A DNA stretch of 64,000 bases from assembly GCA_016234655.1 (NCBI GenBank), contig JACRAU010000019.1:45928-109927 (forward strand). Reading direction: 5' to 3'. The position numbers and the translations under genes are program-made. Numbering within the stretch: position 1 is the first letter of the stretch; every line of letters starts with the position of its first letter. The notes under the pieces were generated by a model. The model ran no database searches and was not told where the DNA came from. It saw only the letters and a list, made by a program, of their open reading frames with translations. The stretch comes from Betaproteobacteria bacterium (GTDB taxonomy: Bacteria > Pseudomonadota > Gammaproteobacteria > Burkholderiales > Thiobacillaceae). This document shows, piece after piece, positions 6,871 through 16,280 of the stretch.

Positions 6871-9541
6871 CTTCCTGGGCCGCGTCTATCCGACCGCCGA
6901 CCTGGCGGCGTTGGGGCATGCGCTAGGCATCCAGCCGGGCGAGCGGGTGTTGGATGCGGGCGGCGGCGGGGCGCCCTTGCCCGAGGCGACGGTGGTCGTC
7001 GAATACGACTTGGCGTCGGGCCACGACCGCGACGGCGCCGGTGCGCCGCTGGATGCGCGCTGGGTCGCGGGCGACGTGCAGGCGCTGCCGTTCGCCGACG
7101 GCGCCTTCGATTTCGCCTATTGCAGCCATGTGCTGGAGCACGTCGCGGACCCGGCCCAGGCCTGCGAGGAGCTGATGCGCGTCGCGCGCCGCGGCTATAT
7201 CGAAACGCCGCGCAAGCTGAGCGAGCTGACCGCCGGCCACCCGACCCACCGTTGGCTGGTCGAGGTGGTCGACGGCGTGCTGACCTTCGAGCGCCGCTGG
7301 TTCGTCGAGCACCCGCTGCAAAACCTGGCCTTGGCCCATATCCTGAATCATCCGGACGCGATGGATCGCGCCTTGGTCGAATACCGCAACCTGACCTGCG
7401 TGCAGTTGGCCTGGACGGGACGCTTCGAATACCGCGTGGTCGAGACGCCGAACTGGCGCAATTTGTTCGATTACGACAACCCGGTGCATGCGGCCTGGTC
7501 GCATTATTTCTATGCCTTGAACCTGTTGGGCAACGGCGCGCCGGCCGACTACGTCGCCGGCCACCCGGTGCGCGCGGCCGACCTGCTGCCGGGCGAGCCG
7601 CGCTTCCACCTACTCGACGGCGCGGTCAAGCTGCTGCAAGGACGGACGGCCGAGGCCGGCCGTGCCTTGGCGCGCGCCGCCGAATTGGGCTCGGACGACG
7701 AGGCGCTCGCGCGCAATCTGGAATTGCTGCACGCGGCCACCGGGCCGGCCAAGGGGTGTTTCTTGCCCGACGGCCGGGGCTGGATCGAGCGCCGGCACGA
7801 TACCGGGCCGGCCATGCCTGCGCGCGGTACGGCCTTGCCGCACCGGCGCCTGGCCTATCCCTTGAACGTCTATGCGCACCTGCTCTACCTCAAGGAGGGC
7901 GAGGCCGATGATCCGCACTACGGTCTGTTCGCGCCGACGCAGCAGCGCTCGTCGCAATTGCTGCTGTCGCGTCTGCCCGCCGTGCCTTGCCGCCTGCTGG
8001 CGGTCGGCGTCGGCCTGGGGGTCACGCTTGCGCAACTGGCCGAGCGCGGCCACGCCATGACCGGTATCAGCGCCGATCCGGAGCAGATTGCCTTGGCCCG
8101 GATGCGGCTCGGCGCGCGCGCCGACCTGCTCTGCGTGCGGCTGGAAGATATGCCGGCCGAACTGGGGCCGTTCGATCGGGTGCTGTTCCAGGAGTCGGCG
8201 CAATACATCGACCTGCTGGCGCTGTTCGAGCAGACGGCGCGCTTGCTGCGGGACGACGGCGAGCTGCTGATCCTGGACGAGATCGCTTGGCGCCGGGTGG
8301 CGCCCGGTGCCGAGGGCCTGCACCTGGCCCAGGACCTGCTCGCCATGGCCAAGCGTTTCGGCTTCGAGCTGGTCGAGCAGGAGGACTTGTCGCAACAGGC
8401 CGCGCCGACCGTGGATTACCGGATCGCAGGCTTGGCCGCCGAGCGCGCGCGCCTGGTCGCCGACCTCGGCGTCAGCCCGGCCCAGATCGACGAGCTGATC
8501 GCGGCCAACCGGCGCCACCGGGAGCGATACGCCGACGGCCGCTTCGGCTATTGCCTGCTGCGTTTTCGCAAGGCGCGCCAGCCGCGCTGGCGTCTGGCGG
8601 CCAGGGCCGAAGCCGATACGCCGGCGCTGCTGGCCCTGTTCCAGCGCGCCTTCGGCCACGCGATGGCGCCCGAGCAATGGGCCTGGAAATACGGCGACGG
8701 GCATGGCCACGGCACGGTGGTCTGGCAAGACGGCCAGCCGGTCGCGCACTACGGCGGCATGGGCCGCCGCATCCTGTATCGCGGCCGGCCCGAGTGGGCG
8801 GTGCAGATCGGCGATGTCATGGTCGAGCCGGCCGAGCGCGGGGTGCTGACCAAGGGCGGGCCGTTCTTTCTGGCCGCCGCCGCCTTCCTCGAACGCCATA
8901 TCGGTTTCGGCCGGCGCTACCTGCTCGGCTTCGGTTTTCCCAATGCGCGGGCGATGCGGGTCGCCGAGCGGCTCGGCCTCTATGCCGAGGTCGGCAGCCT
9001 GGTGGAACTGGCCTGGCCGGCCCTGGCGCGCGGCGATATGTGGCATCGGCGCACGCGGCCGCTCGACCCGAATGCGCCGCGCGACCGGCATGCGGTGGAC
9101 CGGCTTTGGCACCAGATGGCGGCCGGTCTGGGCGACGCGATCGTCGGCGTGCGCGATTGGCAGTGGATCGAGCGCCGCTATTTGACGCAGCCGCAGGGCG
9201 CCTATCGTCTGTTCTTGCATACCGATTGGCCGAGCGGCAAACCGCGCGGCCTGCTGGTGCTGCGCCGGCACGACGACAGGGTGGAGTTGCTCGATGTCGT
9301 CGCACCGTTGGCCGAACTGCCCGATCTGGTGCAGGCGGCCCGGCGCATCGCCGGGCGTTGGGGCTTGCCGAGGCTGGAGTGCTGGATCACGCGGGAACAT
9401 GCCGACAGTCTTGGCACTGCCGAGCGGACGCTGCGCGATCTCGACATCCGGGTGCCGGCCAATGCCTGGACCGCCGCGCCGCCGATGGCCGAGGTCGCCG
9501 GCCGTTGGTGGTTGATGTCGGGCGATACCGATTTCCGCTAG
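6851..9541 (+). CDS. Methyltransferase-methyltransferase-GNAT fusion, 896 aa
   Basis: Three enzyme modules in one chain. Residues ~1-175 are a class I SAM methyltransferase (GERVLDAGGGG SAM loop; YCSHVLEHVADP). Residues ~175-320 contain a helical linker. Residues ~375-575 are a second methyltransferase, cyclopropane-synthase-like in outline (LAVGVGLGVTLAQLAERGH and an acidic QESAQYIDL region). Residues ~577-896 look like a GNAT-type acyltransferase (MVEPAERGVLTKGG and FPNARAMRVAERLG match the acetyl-CoA site and C-terminal beta strands). It overlaps wzt by 20 bp, so it probably modifies the glycan exported by copy 1, perhaps adding the cap that Wzt reads. That role is inference. Confidence 0.75.
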   Translation: MPYRPNNFLGRVYPTADLAALGHALGIQPGERVLDAGGGGAPLPEATVVVEYDLASGHDRDGAGAPLDARWVAGDVQALPFADGAFDFAYCSHVLEHVADPAQACEELMRVARRGYIETPRKLSELTAGHPTHRWLVEVVDGVLTFERRWFVEHPLQNLALAHILNHPDAMDRALVEYRNLTCVQLAWTGRFEYRVVETPNWRNLFDYDNPVHAAWSHYFYALNLLGNGAPADYVAGHPVRAADLLPGEPRFHLLDGAVKLLQGRTAEAGRALARAAELGSDDEALARNLELLHAATGPAKGCFLPDGRGWIERRHDTGPAMPARGTALPHRRLAYPLNVYAHLLYLKEGEADDPHYGLFAPTQQRSSQLLLSRLPAVPCRLLAVGVGLGVTLAQLAERGHAMTGISADPEQIALARMRLGARADLLCVRLEDMPAELGPFDRVLFQESAQYIDLLALFEQTARLLRDDGELLILDEIAWRRVAPGAEGLHLAQDLLAMAKRFGFELVEQEDLSQQAAPTVDYRIAGLAAERARLVADLGVSPAQIDELIAANRRHRERYADGRFGYCLLRFRKARQPRWRLAARAEADTPALLALFQRAFGHAMAPEQWAWKYGDGHGHGTVVWQDGQPVAHYGGMGRRILYRGRPEWAVQIGDVMVEPAERGVLTKGGPFFLAAAAFLERHIGFGRRYLLGFGFPNARAMRVAERLGLYAEVGSLVELAWPALARGDMWHRRTRPLDPNAPRDRHAVDRLWHQMAAGLGDAIVGVRDWQWIERRYLTQPQGAYRLFLHTDWPSGKPRGLLVLRRHDDRVELLDVVAPLAELPDLVQAARRIAGRWGLPRLECWITREHADSLGTAERTLRDLDIRVPANAWTAAPPMAEVAGRWWLMSGDTDFR

Positions 9542-10698
9542 CCCGCCTGGGCGTGGTGCCGGTGCCGCGCCTGGGGATCGGCCCAGGCCAGCAACGCCCG
9601 GCGGGCGGGCGTCTCGATATAGCGGTGCAGCAGCCAGGCCGCGCCGATCAGCGCGGCGAACAGCACGAGGGCATGCGGCCAGACGGCTGCCGCCGGTCTC
9701 AAGCCGGCGGCATGGGCCAGTTCCATCGCCGGCCAGTGCAGGCAGTACAGGGCGTAGCTGAGGCCGCCGGCCCGGATCGCCAGCGCGCGCAGGCGGCCGC
9801 GCGGTTGCCAGTCGGCCAGCGCGGTCGCATAGATCAGCGCGCACAGGATCGGCGTGTTGACCAGGAACAGCGCGTATTCGTAGGGCACACCGGGGTTCAG
9901 GTAGACCATCAGGCCGTAGCCGGCCAGGCTGGCGGCGAGCAGGCCATAGCGCCAGCCGGCCGGGCCGTGGCCGAACCGGCCTCGGCGCCATTCGTAGAGC
10001 TGGAAGACCAGCATGCCGAGCACGAATTCGAGGATGCGCACGGCCGGGTTAGTATAGATCGTGGCGCTGAGCGTGTACCAGTTCGCGGCCTGGCCGGCCG
10101 GGGTGAGGCCGACGACCAGCGCGGCCTGCAAGCCGGCGGCCAGGGCAAAGCCGGCGGCCAGCCGCAGCGGGCTATGGCACAGGCGTGCGAGCGGCAGCAG
10201 CAGCGGAAAGCAGGCATAGAAGATCATCTCGTTCGAGATCGACCACAGCGGCGGGTTGAACAGGAACTTGTCGGCCTCGTGGCCGGCCACGCTTTGCAAG
10301 AAGGCGAAGTGCGATGCCGCCGCCCGCAAGAAAAATTCAAGGTCGGGGGCCGACGGCAGGGCATAGGTCGCGAGATACGGCCGGCCCAAGTGGGCAAAGG
10401 CGGTGTCGTGCCACTGCCGGAAGTCCCAGACGGTGACCGCCGCGCCGAGCGCGAGGGCGATCAAATAGCCGGGGTAGATGCGGATCAGCCGGTGCAGGAA
10501 GAAGGTCTTCAGCTCGCCGGCATCGAGCTTCAGGTCGTGATAGCGCCAGCTCAGGATGAAACCGCTGGCGATGAAGAACCAGGACAGGGCCGAGGTCGCG
10601 AAGGCGTCGGAGATCAGCGTGACCTTGAAGATCAGGGCATAGTGGACCAGCGCCACCAGCAAGGCCGAGGCGAACCGGAACAGGTCGAGCAGCGGCAT
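9538..10698 (-). CDS. Membrane acyltransferase family 3 (OafA-like)
   Basis: A 386-residue polytopic inner-membrane protein of the acyltransferase-3 family, which acylates (often O-acetylates) surface sugars. The N-terminal LLDLFRFASALLVALVHY corresponds to the family's R/H motif, with SALSWFFIASGFILSW next and about ten hydrophobic segments over the length. The C-terminal RYIETPARRALLAW is the typical ending. It lies 7 bp downstream of the hydroxylase-like gene as a two-gene minus-strand operon, and its 3' end overlaps the fusion gene tail-to-tail by 4 bp. Confidence 0.88.
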   Translation of the reverse strand: MPLLDLFRFASALLVALVHYALIFKVTLISDAFATSALSWFFIASGFILSWRYHDLKLDAGELKTFFLHRLIRIYPGYLIALALGAAVTVWDFRQWHDTAFAHLGRPYLATYALPSAPDLEFFLRAAASHFAFLQSVAGHEADKFLFNPPLWSISNEMIFYACFPLLLPLARLCHSPLRLAAGFALAAGLQAALVVGLTPAGQAANWYTLSATIYTNPAVRILEFVLGMLVFQLYEWRRGRFGHGPAGWRYGLLAASLAGYGLMVYLNPGVPYEYALFLVNTPILCALIYATALADWQPRGRLRALAIRAGGLSYALYCLHWPAMELAHAAGLRPAAAVWPHALVLFAALIGAAWLLHRYIETPARRALLAWADPQARHRHHAQAG

Positions 10699-10705
10699 GC
10701 GCGGC

Positions 10706-11527
10706 TTATTGCGGCTGCTCGCTGGCGGCCGGCGCGCCTTGCGGGTTCTTGCGGATCAGGCGGTACAGGTGGACGAAGGGCAGCCATTGCTGCACGAAGA
10801 AGTTGTTGCTGTAGCTTGGCTCGCCGAAGTCCGACGGCACCTGGCCCTTCGGGTAGTAGACGGTGCCGAACAGGTAGTCCATGAACACGAAATCGCGGGA
10901 GAAGTTCTTGTTCCGCGCCTCGGGCGCGTTGGCATGGTGCCAGCGGTGGAAATGCGGCGTGGTGATCAGCCGACCGGTGAACCAGGGGCCGTTGATGTTG
11001 CTGTGGCCGTAGCGGCTCATGAAGCCCTGGAACACGGAATACACGAAGACGCCTTCCGGCGTGGCGCCGAAGTAGGCGATGCAGGCCAGATAGGGCGCGG
11101 CGAAGAAAGCCTTGTCGATCAGGTGGAAGCGCGAGGTCGAGAACGAATCCAGCATGGCCGAGCTATGGTGCACCCGGTGGAATTCCCACAGGTATTTGTT
11201 GGTATGGGTCAGCCGGTGGACGAAATAGAAGGTGATCTCGGAGAACAGCGCCAGCGCGATGAACTGCGCCCACATGGGCTGGCCGGCCAGGCCGTTCTGC
11301 CAGGGACCGTCGCCGGAGACCGGCACGAGCAGATAGACCAGGCCGGATAGCAGGAAGGGGTGCAAGGCGAGCGGTTGATAGGTATGGACGATGTCGCTGA
11401 TCAGGCCGGGCCGGAACAGCGGCTGTTTACGGGCCGGGCGCAGTTGCTCGAGCAGGGGGATCAGCAGGAACCAGCCATAGTCGTTGAACATGGCGATCCA
11501 GAACTGGATGAGCGGGTCGGTATGCAC
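10706..11527 (-). CDS. Sterol desaturase/fatty acid hydroxylase family protein
   Basis: A membrane di-iron enzyme of the fatty-acid-hydroxylase superfamily, 273 residues from a GTG at 11527 (AGAGGG upstream); a longer open frame to 11668 is possible but unlike the family. The histidine motifs are present: HRLTH, HRVHHSS and HFHRWHHANAP. Several transmembrane helices surround them (FWIAMFNDYGWFLLIPLL; FLLSGLVYLLVPVSG; FIALALFSEITFYFV). The family hydroxylates or desaturates lipids. Beside an acyltransferase and an exporter it may tailor a lipid carrier or acyl group, but no substrate can be assigned. Confidence 0.85.
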   Translation of the reverse strand: MHTDPLIQFWIAMFNDYGWFLLIPLLEQLRPARKQPLFRPGLISDIVHTYQPLALHPFLLSGLVYLLVPVSGDGPWQNGLAGQPMWAQFIALALFSEITFYFVHRLTHTNKYLWEFHRVHHSSAMLDSFSTSRFHLIDKAFFAAPYLACIAYFGATPEGVFVYSVFQGFMSRYGHSNINGPWFTGRLITTPHFHRWHHANAPEARNKNFSRDFVFMDYLFGTVYYPKGQVPSDFGEPSYSNNFFVQQWLPFVHLYRLIRKNPQGAPAASEQPQ

Positions 11528-11712
11528 TTTGTGGTACCCTCTGCGTGGATTTTCGCGGCGCTCCGCCGCCTGGGCGACGTGGCGGTAGCGTCTTCCGCCC
11601 GGCGGCGAGGATGCCGAATGATAACCCAAACGGCGAAGCCGGGCCGTGGCCCGATTTTCCGGCGACAACCCCGAGACGTTTTCCTGTAGACGCTATTGAA
11701 CCGACTAGGGCC

Positions 11713-14700
11713 ATGACGACCGAAGCCTCATTGATGCCCGTGGCCAAGGGTGCCCTGCCCGATGCCAAGCGCGTGCTGGTGCTGGCCCCGCATGCCGACG
11801 ACGAAGTGTTCGGTTGCGGCGGCGCGCTGGCGCTGCACGTGGCGGCCGGTGCCGAGATCAAGGCGATCGTGCTCAGCGATGGCGCCTTCGGTGCCGCCGA
11901 GGCGGACTTGCAGGCCGCCGTGCGCGAGGCGGAAAGCCGGGCCGCCGCCGCCGTGCTCGGCTATCCGCCGCCCGAGTTCTGGCGCCTGCCGGATCGCGGC
12001 ATCGAATACGGCGAGGTGCTGGTCGGCCGCCTGCTCGAGGCCGCCCGCGCGCACGCCGCCGACCTGGTTTACGCCCCGTCGCTGTATGAGGTGCACCCCG
12101 ACCACCGGGTGCTGGCCATGGCCGCCGTCGAGGCGGTGCGGCGGCTCGGCCAGGGCGTGCGCCTGGCCATGTACGAGGTCGGCGCGCCGCTACGGCCCAA
12201 CCTGCTGCTCGACATCTCGCCGGTATTCGAGCGCAAGCGCGATGCCATGCGCTGCTTCGTGTCGCAGCTCGCGCGCCAGCGCTACGACGAACACATCGCC
12301 GCGTTGAACCGCTATCGCACCTACACCTTGCCGAAGGAGGCGATAGCGGCCGAGGCCTTTGAGTTGCGCACGGCCGATGACATCGAACACAACCTGCTCT
12401 CGGTGTTTGCCAGCGAAGGTGAGCGCCAGCGCCAATGTGGCGTTGTTGTTAATGGTAGGCACGATGTCCCGCTGGTCAGCGTGATCATTCGCAGTATGGA
12501 TAGGCCGACGTTGCGCGAGGCGCTCGATTCGGTCGCCTTGCAAACTTATCCGAATATCGAAGTGGTGTTGGTCAATGCCAAGGGACCGGGGCATACCGAT
12601 GTTGGCGAGGTATGCGGCCGCTTTCCCTTGCGCATGGTCGGCAAGGCCGAGCCCTTGCGGCGCAGCCGGGCAGCCAATATGGGCTTGGAAAATGCGCATG
12701 GTGAGTATTTGGGTTTTTTGGATGACGACGATTGGTTCGCGCCCGAGCATATCGCCAGCTTGGTTGCTGCTTTGATACGGAATCCGGACAAGAAAGTGGC
12801 TTACGATTGCGTGGCCTGTGCCGACGAAACAAAACGGCTTACCGAGAAGCGATATTGCCAACCATTCGACCGCATCCGCCTGCTTGCAGGGAATTTCATT
12901 CCTATCCATGCCCTGTTGTTTTCCCGGTCCATCGTGGATGCGGGCTGTCGGTTCGATGAGGCATTCGATTTGTATGAGGACTGGGATTTCTGGCTGCGGG
13001 CGGCGGAATTTGGCGATTTTGTCTTTGTCGACCGGGTTGGTGCGTATTACCGCTTAGGTGCCCAGTCCGGACAGGGCGTTAGGCCCGACATGGCCCATGC
13101 GCTGGAGGTTACCGCCAGCTTACTTGAAAAATGGCGGCCGCGATGGCGGCGCGATGACCTGCAACAGGTCATGGCGGCGATACGGGAGTCTGAAGCCAAG
13201 CTGCAGGCGGTGACGTCCGAGCGAGACGCAGTGGCAACGCATCGGGACGCGTTGGCCGCCGATGGGCAGGTGATCGCCGCCCAGCGCGATGCCTTGGCCG
13301 CGAGCAGGGAGGAGTTACTGGCGTCGACCAGTTGGCGAATCACTCGGCCTGTGCGTTTTGTCGGGCATCAAAGCAAGCGTGTACGCCATCTGGTGCAGAC
13401 TGTGCGGCGTGCGATAGCCGCGAATGGGGGGCTGCTGGGCACATTCGGCAAACTCTATCGGGTATTTCGGAAGGAAGGTTGGCCAGGTTTGAAGTGGCGC
13501 TTGCGGGTCCGGGCCGGCGGCACCGTCGCAGATCGACTGTCGGGTACCGATTATCAGGACTGGGTGGCGCGTTACGACAGTATCACCGATGTAGATAGGG
13601 TACGCATTCGATCGGCCATCGGGCGCATGAAGCTGAAGCCCTGCATCTCGGTTCTGTTGCCCACCTACAATCCCAAGCCAGAATGGCTGGAAGAGGCCAT
13701 CCAGTCGGTGCGCCAACAGTTGTATCCGAATTGGGAGCTGTGCATTGCCGACGATGCCTCGACAGAACCTCATATTCGGTCAATCTTGCAGCGCCACGCC
13801 GAGGAAGATTCCAGAATCAAGCTGGTGTTCAGGGAGCGCAATGGCCATATCTCCGCGGCTACCAATAGCGCCCTGGCACTGGCAACTGGCGACTATGTGG
13901 CATTGCTCGATCATGACGATGCCTTGGCTGAACATGCGCTGTTCTGTGTGGTTGAGGCCATCAATCGCAACCCCGAGGCTGGCCTGATCTACTCGGACGA
14001 GGACAAGCTGAATGAGCAGGGCCGGCGTTTTGCGCCCTATTTCAAATGCGACTGGAACTATGATCTCTTCCTGTCCCATAACCTAGTCACACATTTGGCT
14101 GTTTATCGAACTGCCCTTGTACGAGAGCTCGGCGGCTGCCGAGAAGGCTATGAGGGGGCGCAGGACTATGATCTGGCGCTGAGGGTTGTCGAAAGGTTGC
14201 GGTGGCCGCAGATCGTGCATATACCACGCGTGCTTTACCATTGGCGGGTACATGAGGCGAGCACCTCCGTAAGCTACCGAGCCAAGCCTTATGCCGTGCT
14301 GGCGGGTAAGAAAGCGATCAACGATCATTTGGTGCGGGTAGGCTCCAACGCAAGGGTGGAGTCGCTGCCAGATGGTCAATATCGTGTCCGCTATGCCCTG
14401 CCGGAACCTGCTCCGCGCGTCAGCCTGATCATCCCGACCCGGAATAGCTTGGCGCTGATCCGTCAGTGCGTCAGCAGCATCCTCGAGAAGACGGATTATC
14501 CCAACTACGACATTCTGATTGTCGATAATGGCTCCGCCGATCCAGCGGTCTTGGCCTATTTTGAAACGCTGAAGGGTGATGGCCGTATCCGCGTTTTGCG
14601 CGATGATCGGCCGTTCAATTTTTCCGCACTTAACAATCTGGCCGTCTCCCAAGCAGAAGGGAAATTGGTTGGCCTGATCAACAACGATATCGAGGTGATC

Positions 14701-15258
14701 ACGCCGGATTGGCTGACGGAAATGGTGAGCATCGCACTGCAGCCGGGCGTGGGTGCAGTGGGGGCGCGGCTATGGTATCCGAATGACACCTTGCAACATG
14801 GGGGCGTGGTTCTGGTAGGCGGAGTGGCGGGCCATAGCCACAAGGGCCTGCCCAAGGGCTCGCCGGGCTATGCCAGACGTGCAGAGTTGCTTCAGTCCTT
14901 TTCTGCGGTCACGGCGGCCTGCCTGGTAATCCGCAAGACGATCTATCAAGAAGTGGGGGGGCTGGATGAAGGCAACCTCAAAGTGGCCTTCAACGATGTC
15001 GATTTCTGCCTCAAGGTGAGGGAGTTGGGCTATCGCAATGTCTGGTCGCCCTATGCTGAACTCTATCATCATGAATCGGCTACCCGTGGCTATGAAGACA
15101 CGCCGGATAAACAGCAGCGTTTTGCGCAGGAAACAGGGTACATGCGAGCGCGGTGGGGCGATTTGCTGCTCAACGACCCGGCGTACAGCCCAAATCTGAC
15201 CTTAGATCGGGAAGATTTTTCCTATGCGTGGCCGCCCAGGGTGGAGCCGATCAATTGA
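11713..15258 (+). CDS. PIG-L deacetylase fused to three GT2 domains, 1181 aa
   Basis: A very large multidomain enzyme. Residues ~18-225 are a PIG-L/LmbE-type zinc deacetylase (LAPHADDEVFGCGGAL, with the later HPDH histidines), normally acting on N-acetylglucosamine-type sugars. GT2 domain 1 is ~250-460 (VSVIIRSMDRPTLREALDSV; GFLDDDDW carries the DxD-like metal site). A predicted coiled coil at ~480-540 (RESEAKLQAVTSERDAVATH) separates it from GT2 domain 2 at ~645-870 (ISVLLPTYNPKPEWLEEAI; LLDHDD). GT2 domain 3 is ~900-1150 (VSLIIPTRNSLALIRQC; GLINNDIEV; AFNDVDFCLKV). I chose the ATG at 11713; the ATG at 11734 also fits. It may build a glycan repeat in several steps and deacetylate it. Confidence 0.85.
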   Translation: MTTEASLMPVAKGALPDAKRVLVLAPHADDEVFGCGGALALHVAAGAEIKAIVLSDGAFGAAEADLQAAVREAESRAAAAVLGYPPPEFWRLPDRGIEYGEVLVGRLLEAARAHAADLVYAPSLYEVHPDHRVLAMAAVEAVRRLGQGVRLAMYEVGAPLRPNLLLDISPVFERKRDAMRCFVSQLARQRYDEHIAALNRYRTYTLPKEAIAAEAFELRTADDIEHNLLSVFASEGERQRQCGVVVNGRHDVPLVSVIIRSMDRPTLREALDSVALQTYPNIEVVLVNAKGPGHTDVGEVCGRFPLRMVGKAEPLRRSRAANMGLENAHGEYLGFLDDDDWFAPEHIASLVAALIRNPDKKVAYDCVACADETKRLTEKRYCQPFDRIRLLAGNFIPIHALLFSRSIVDAGCRFDEAFDLYEDWDFWLRAAEFGDFVFVDRVGAYYRLGAQSGQGVRPDMAHALEVTASLLEKWRPRWRRDDLQQVMAAIRESEAKLQAVTSERDAVATHRDALAADGQVIAAQRDALAASREELLASTSWRITRPVRFVGHQSKRVRHLVQTVRRAIAANGGLLGTFGKLYRVFRKEGWPGLKWRLRVRAGGTVADRLSGTDYQDWVARYDSITDVDRVRIRSAIGRMKLKPCISVLLPTYNPKPEWLEEAIQSVRQQLYPNWELCIADDASTEPHIRSILQRHAEEDSRIKLVFRERNGHISAATNSALALATGDYVALLDHDDALAEHALFCVVEAINRNPEAGLIYSDEDKLNEQGRRFAPYFKCDWNYDLFLSHNLVTHLAVYRTALVRELGGCREGYEGAQDYDLALRVVERLRWPQIVHIPRVLYHWRVHEASTSVSYRAKPYAVLAGKKAINDHLVRVGSNARVESLPDGQYRVRYALPEPAPRVSLIIPTRNSLALIRQCVSSILEKTDYPNYDILIVDNGSADPAVLAYFETLKGDGRIRVLRDDRPFNFSALNNLAVSQAEGKLVGLINNDIEVITPDWLTEMVSIALQPGVGAVGARLWYPNDTLQHGGVVLVGGVAGHSHKGLPKGSPGYARRAELLQSFSAVTAACLVIRKTIYQEVGGLDEGNLKVAFNDVDFCLKVRELGYRNVWSPYAELYHHESATRGYEDTPDKQQRFAQETGYMRARWGDLLLNDPAYSPNLTLDREDFSYAWPPRVEPIN

Positions 15259-16262
15259 CCCTGAAACTTTGGCAGGCAAAAGGGCGGTCTGTGCTGCGGG
15301 TGCTGCGGGATGAAGGTGTGTCTGGCCTTGCCCGCAGGCTGCGTCGTCGCTTGGCTGTGGTGTCTTGCCAAGGCGGCTCCGCATACCATGGCCAGCAGGC
15401 AAGCGGCTTGGCAGTTGCTTGCGGTATGAGCAAGATCGAGAAGGCGCTTCATCGGGTGGATACGAAGGGGCGCGGGCTGGAGATCGGGCCGAGCCATAAC
15501 CCGATAGCCCCTAAGGCAAAGGGTTTTAACATCGACATTCTCGATCACGCCAGCCAAGACGCGTTGCGGCAGAAATATCGCGATCATGGCGTCAATATTG
15601 ACGCTATCGAAGAGGTGGATTTCATCTGGCGCGGCGAACCGCTCGATGAATTGGTGGGCACGCCAGAAGCCTATGATTACATTATCGCCTCCCACGTCAT
15701 CGAACACACGCCAGACCTGGTTTCTTTCCTGCAACAATGCTCAAGGCTGCTAAAACCATCGGGTGTCTTGTCTCTGGTGATTCCAGACAAGCGCTATTGC
15801 TTCGATTATTTCCGCTGGCCGAGCAGCACCGGCGATGTGCTGCAGGCGCATTTTGAGCGCCGTAAATGGCATCCACCCGGGACCGTGTTCGATCATGTGT
15901 CGCTGGCGGCCAAGCTGGATGGGAATATTGCCTGGTCGCCGGGAATGAAGGGGGAGCTGGCCTTTGTACACAGTCTGCCCGCTGCCGCGGCGGCGTGGCA
16001 AGAGGCGATAGATAGCGACGATTTTATTGACGTTCATCAGTGGCGATTTACGCCATCGAGCTTCAGGCTGCTGCTCATGGACTTGGTCAGCCTGGAATTG
16101 GTCGACTTGACCGAGGTCTGCGGTTTCGAGACGTCTGGCTGCGAATTCCATATCACTCTGGAGCGTGGCGCGGGTGTGCCAAACTACGACCGATTGCAAC
16201 TGGCACAGGCGATTCTAAGAGAGTTGGCCGATGGGATATTGGCGAATGGTCGTGCTGGCTAG
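15255..16262 (+). CDS. SAM-dependent methyltransferase domain protein
   Basis: A 335-residue protein from a TTG at 15255, chosen because GGTGGAG sits 8 bp upstream and the TTGA overlap couples it to the preceding stop. After a basic N-terminal stretch, a class I methyltransferase fold appears at ~75-200: GLEIGPSHNPIAPK (SAM loop variant), YIIASHVIEHTPDLVSFLQ, and LKPSGVLSLVIPDKRY. This resembles methyltransferases that accompany GT2 enzymes in O-antigen clusters, with a PDKRY block. It probably methylates a sugar or glycan end; the acceptor is unknown. Confidence 0.75.
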   Translation: MTLKLWQAKGRSVLRVLRDEGVSGLARRLRRRLAVVSCQGGSAYHGQQASGLAVACGMSKIEKALHRVDTKGRGLEIGPSHNPIAPKAKGFNIDILDHASQDALRQKYRDHGVNIDAIEEVDFIWRGEPLDELVGTPEAYDYIIASHVIEHTPDLVSFLQQCSRLLKPSGVLSLVIPDKRYCFDYFRWPSSTGDVLQAHFERRKWHPPGTVFDHVSLAAKLDGNIAWSPGMKGELAFVHSLPAAAAAWQEAIDSDDFIDVHQWRFTPSSFRLLLMDLVSLELVDLTEVCGFETSGCEFHITLERGAGVPNYDRLQLAQAILRELADGILANGRAG

Positions 16263-16280
16263 TCGTCATGTTTGGGCAGG

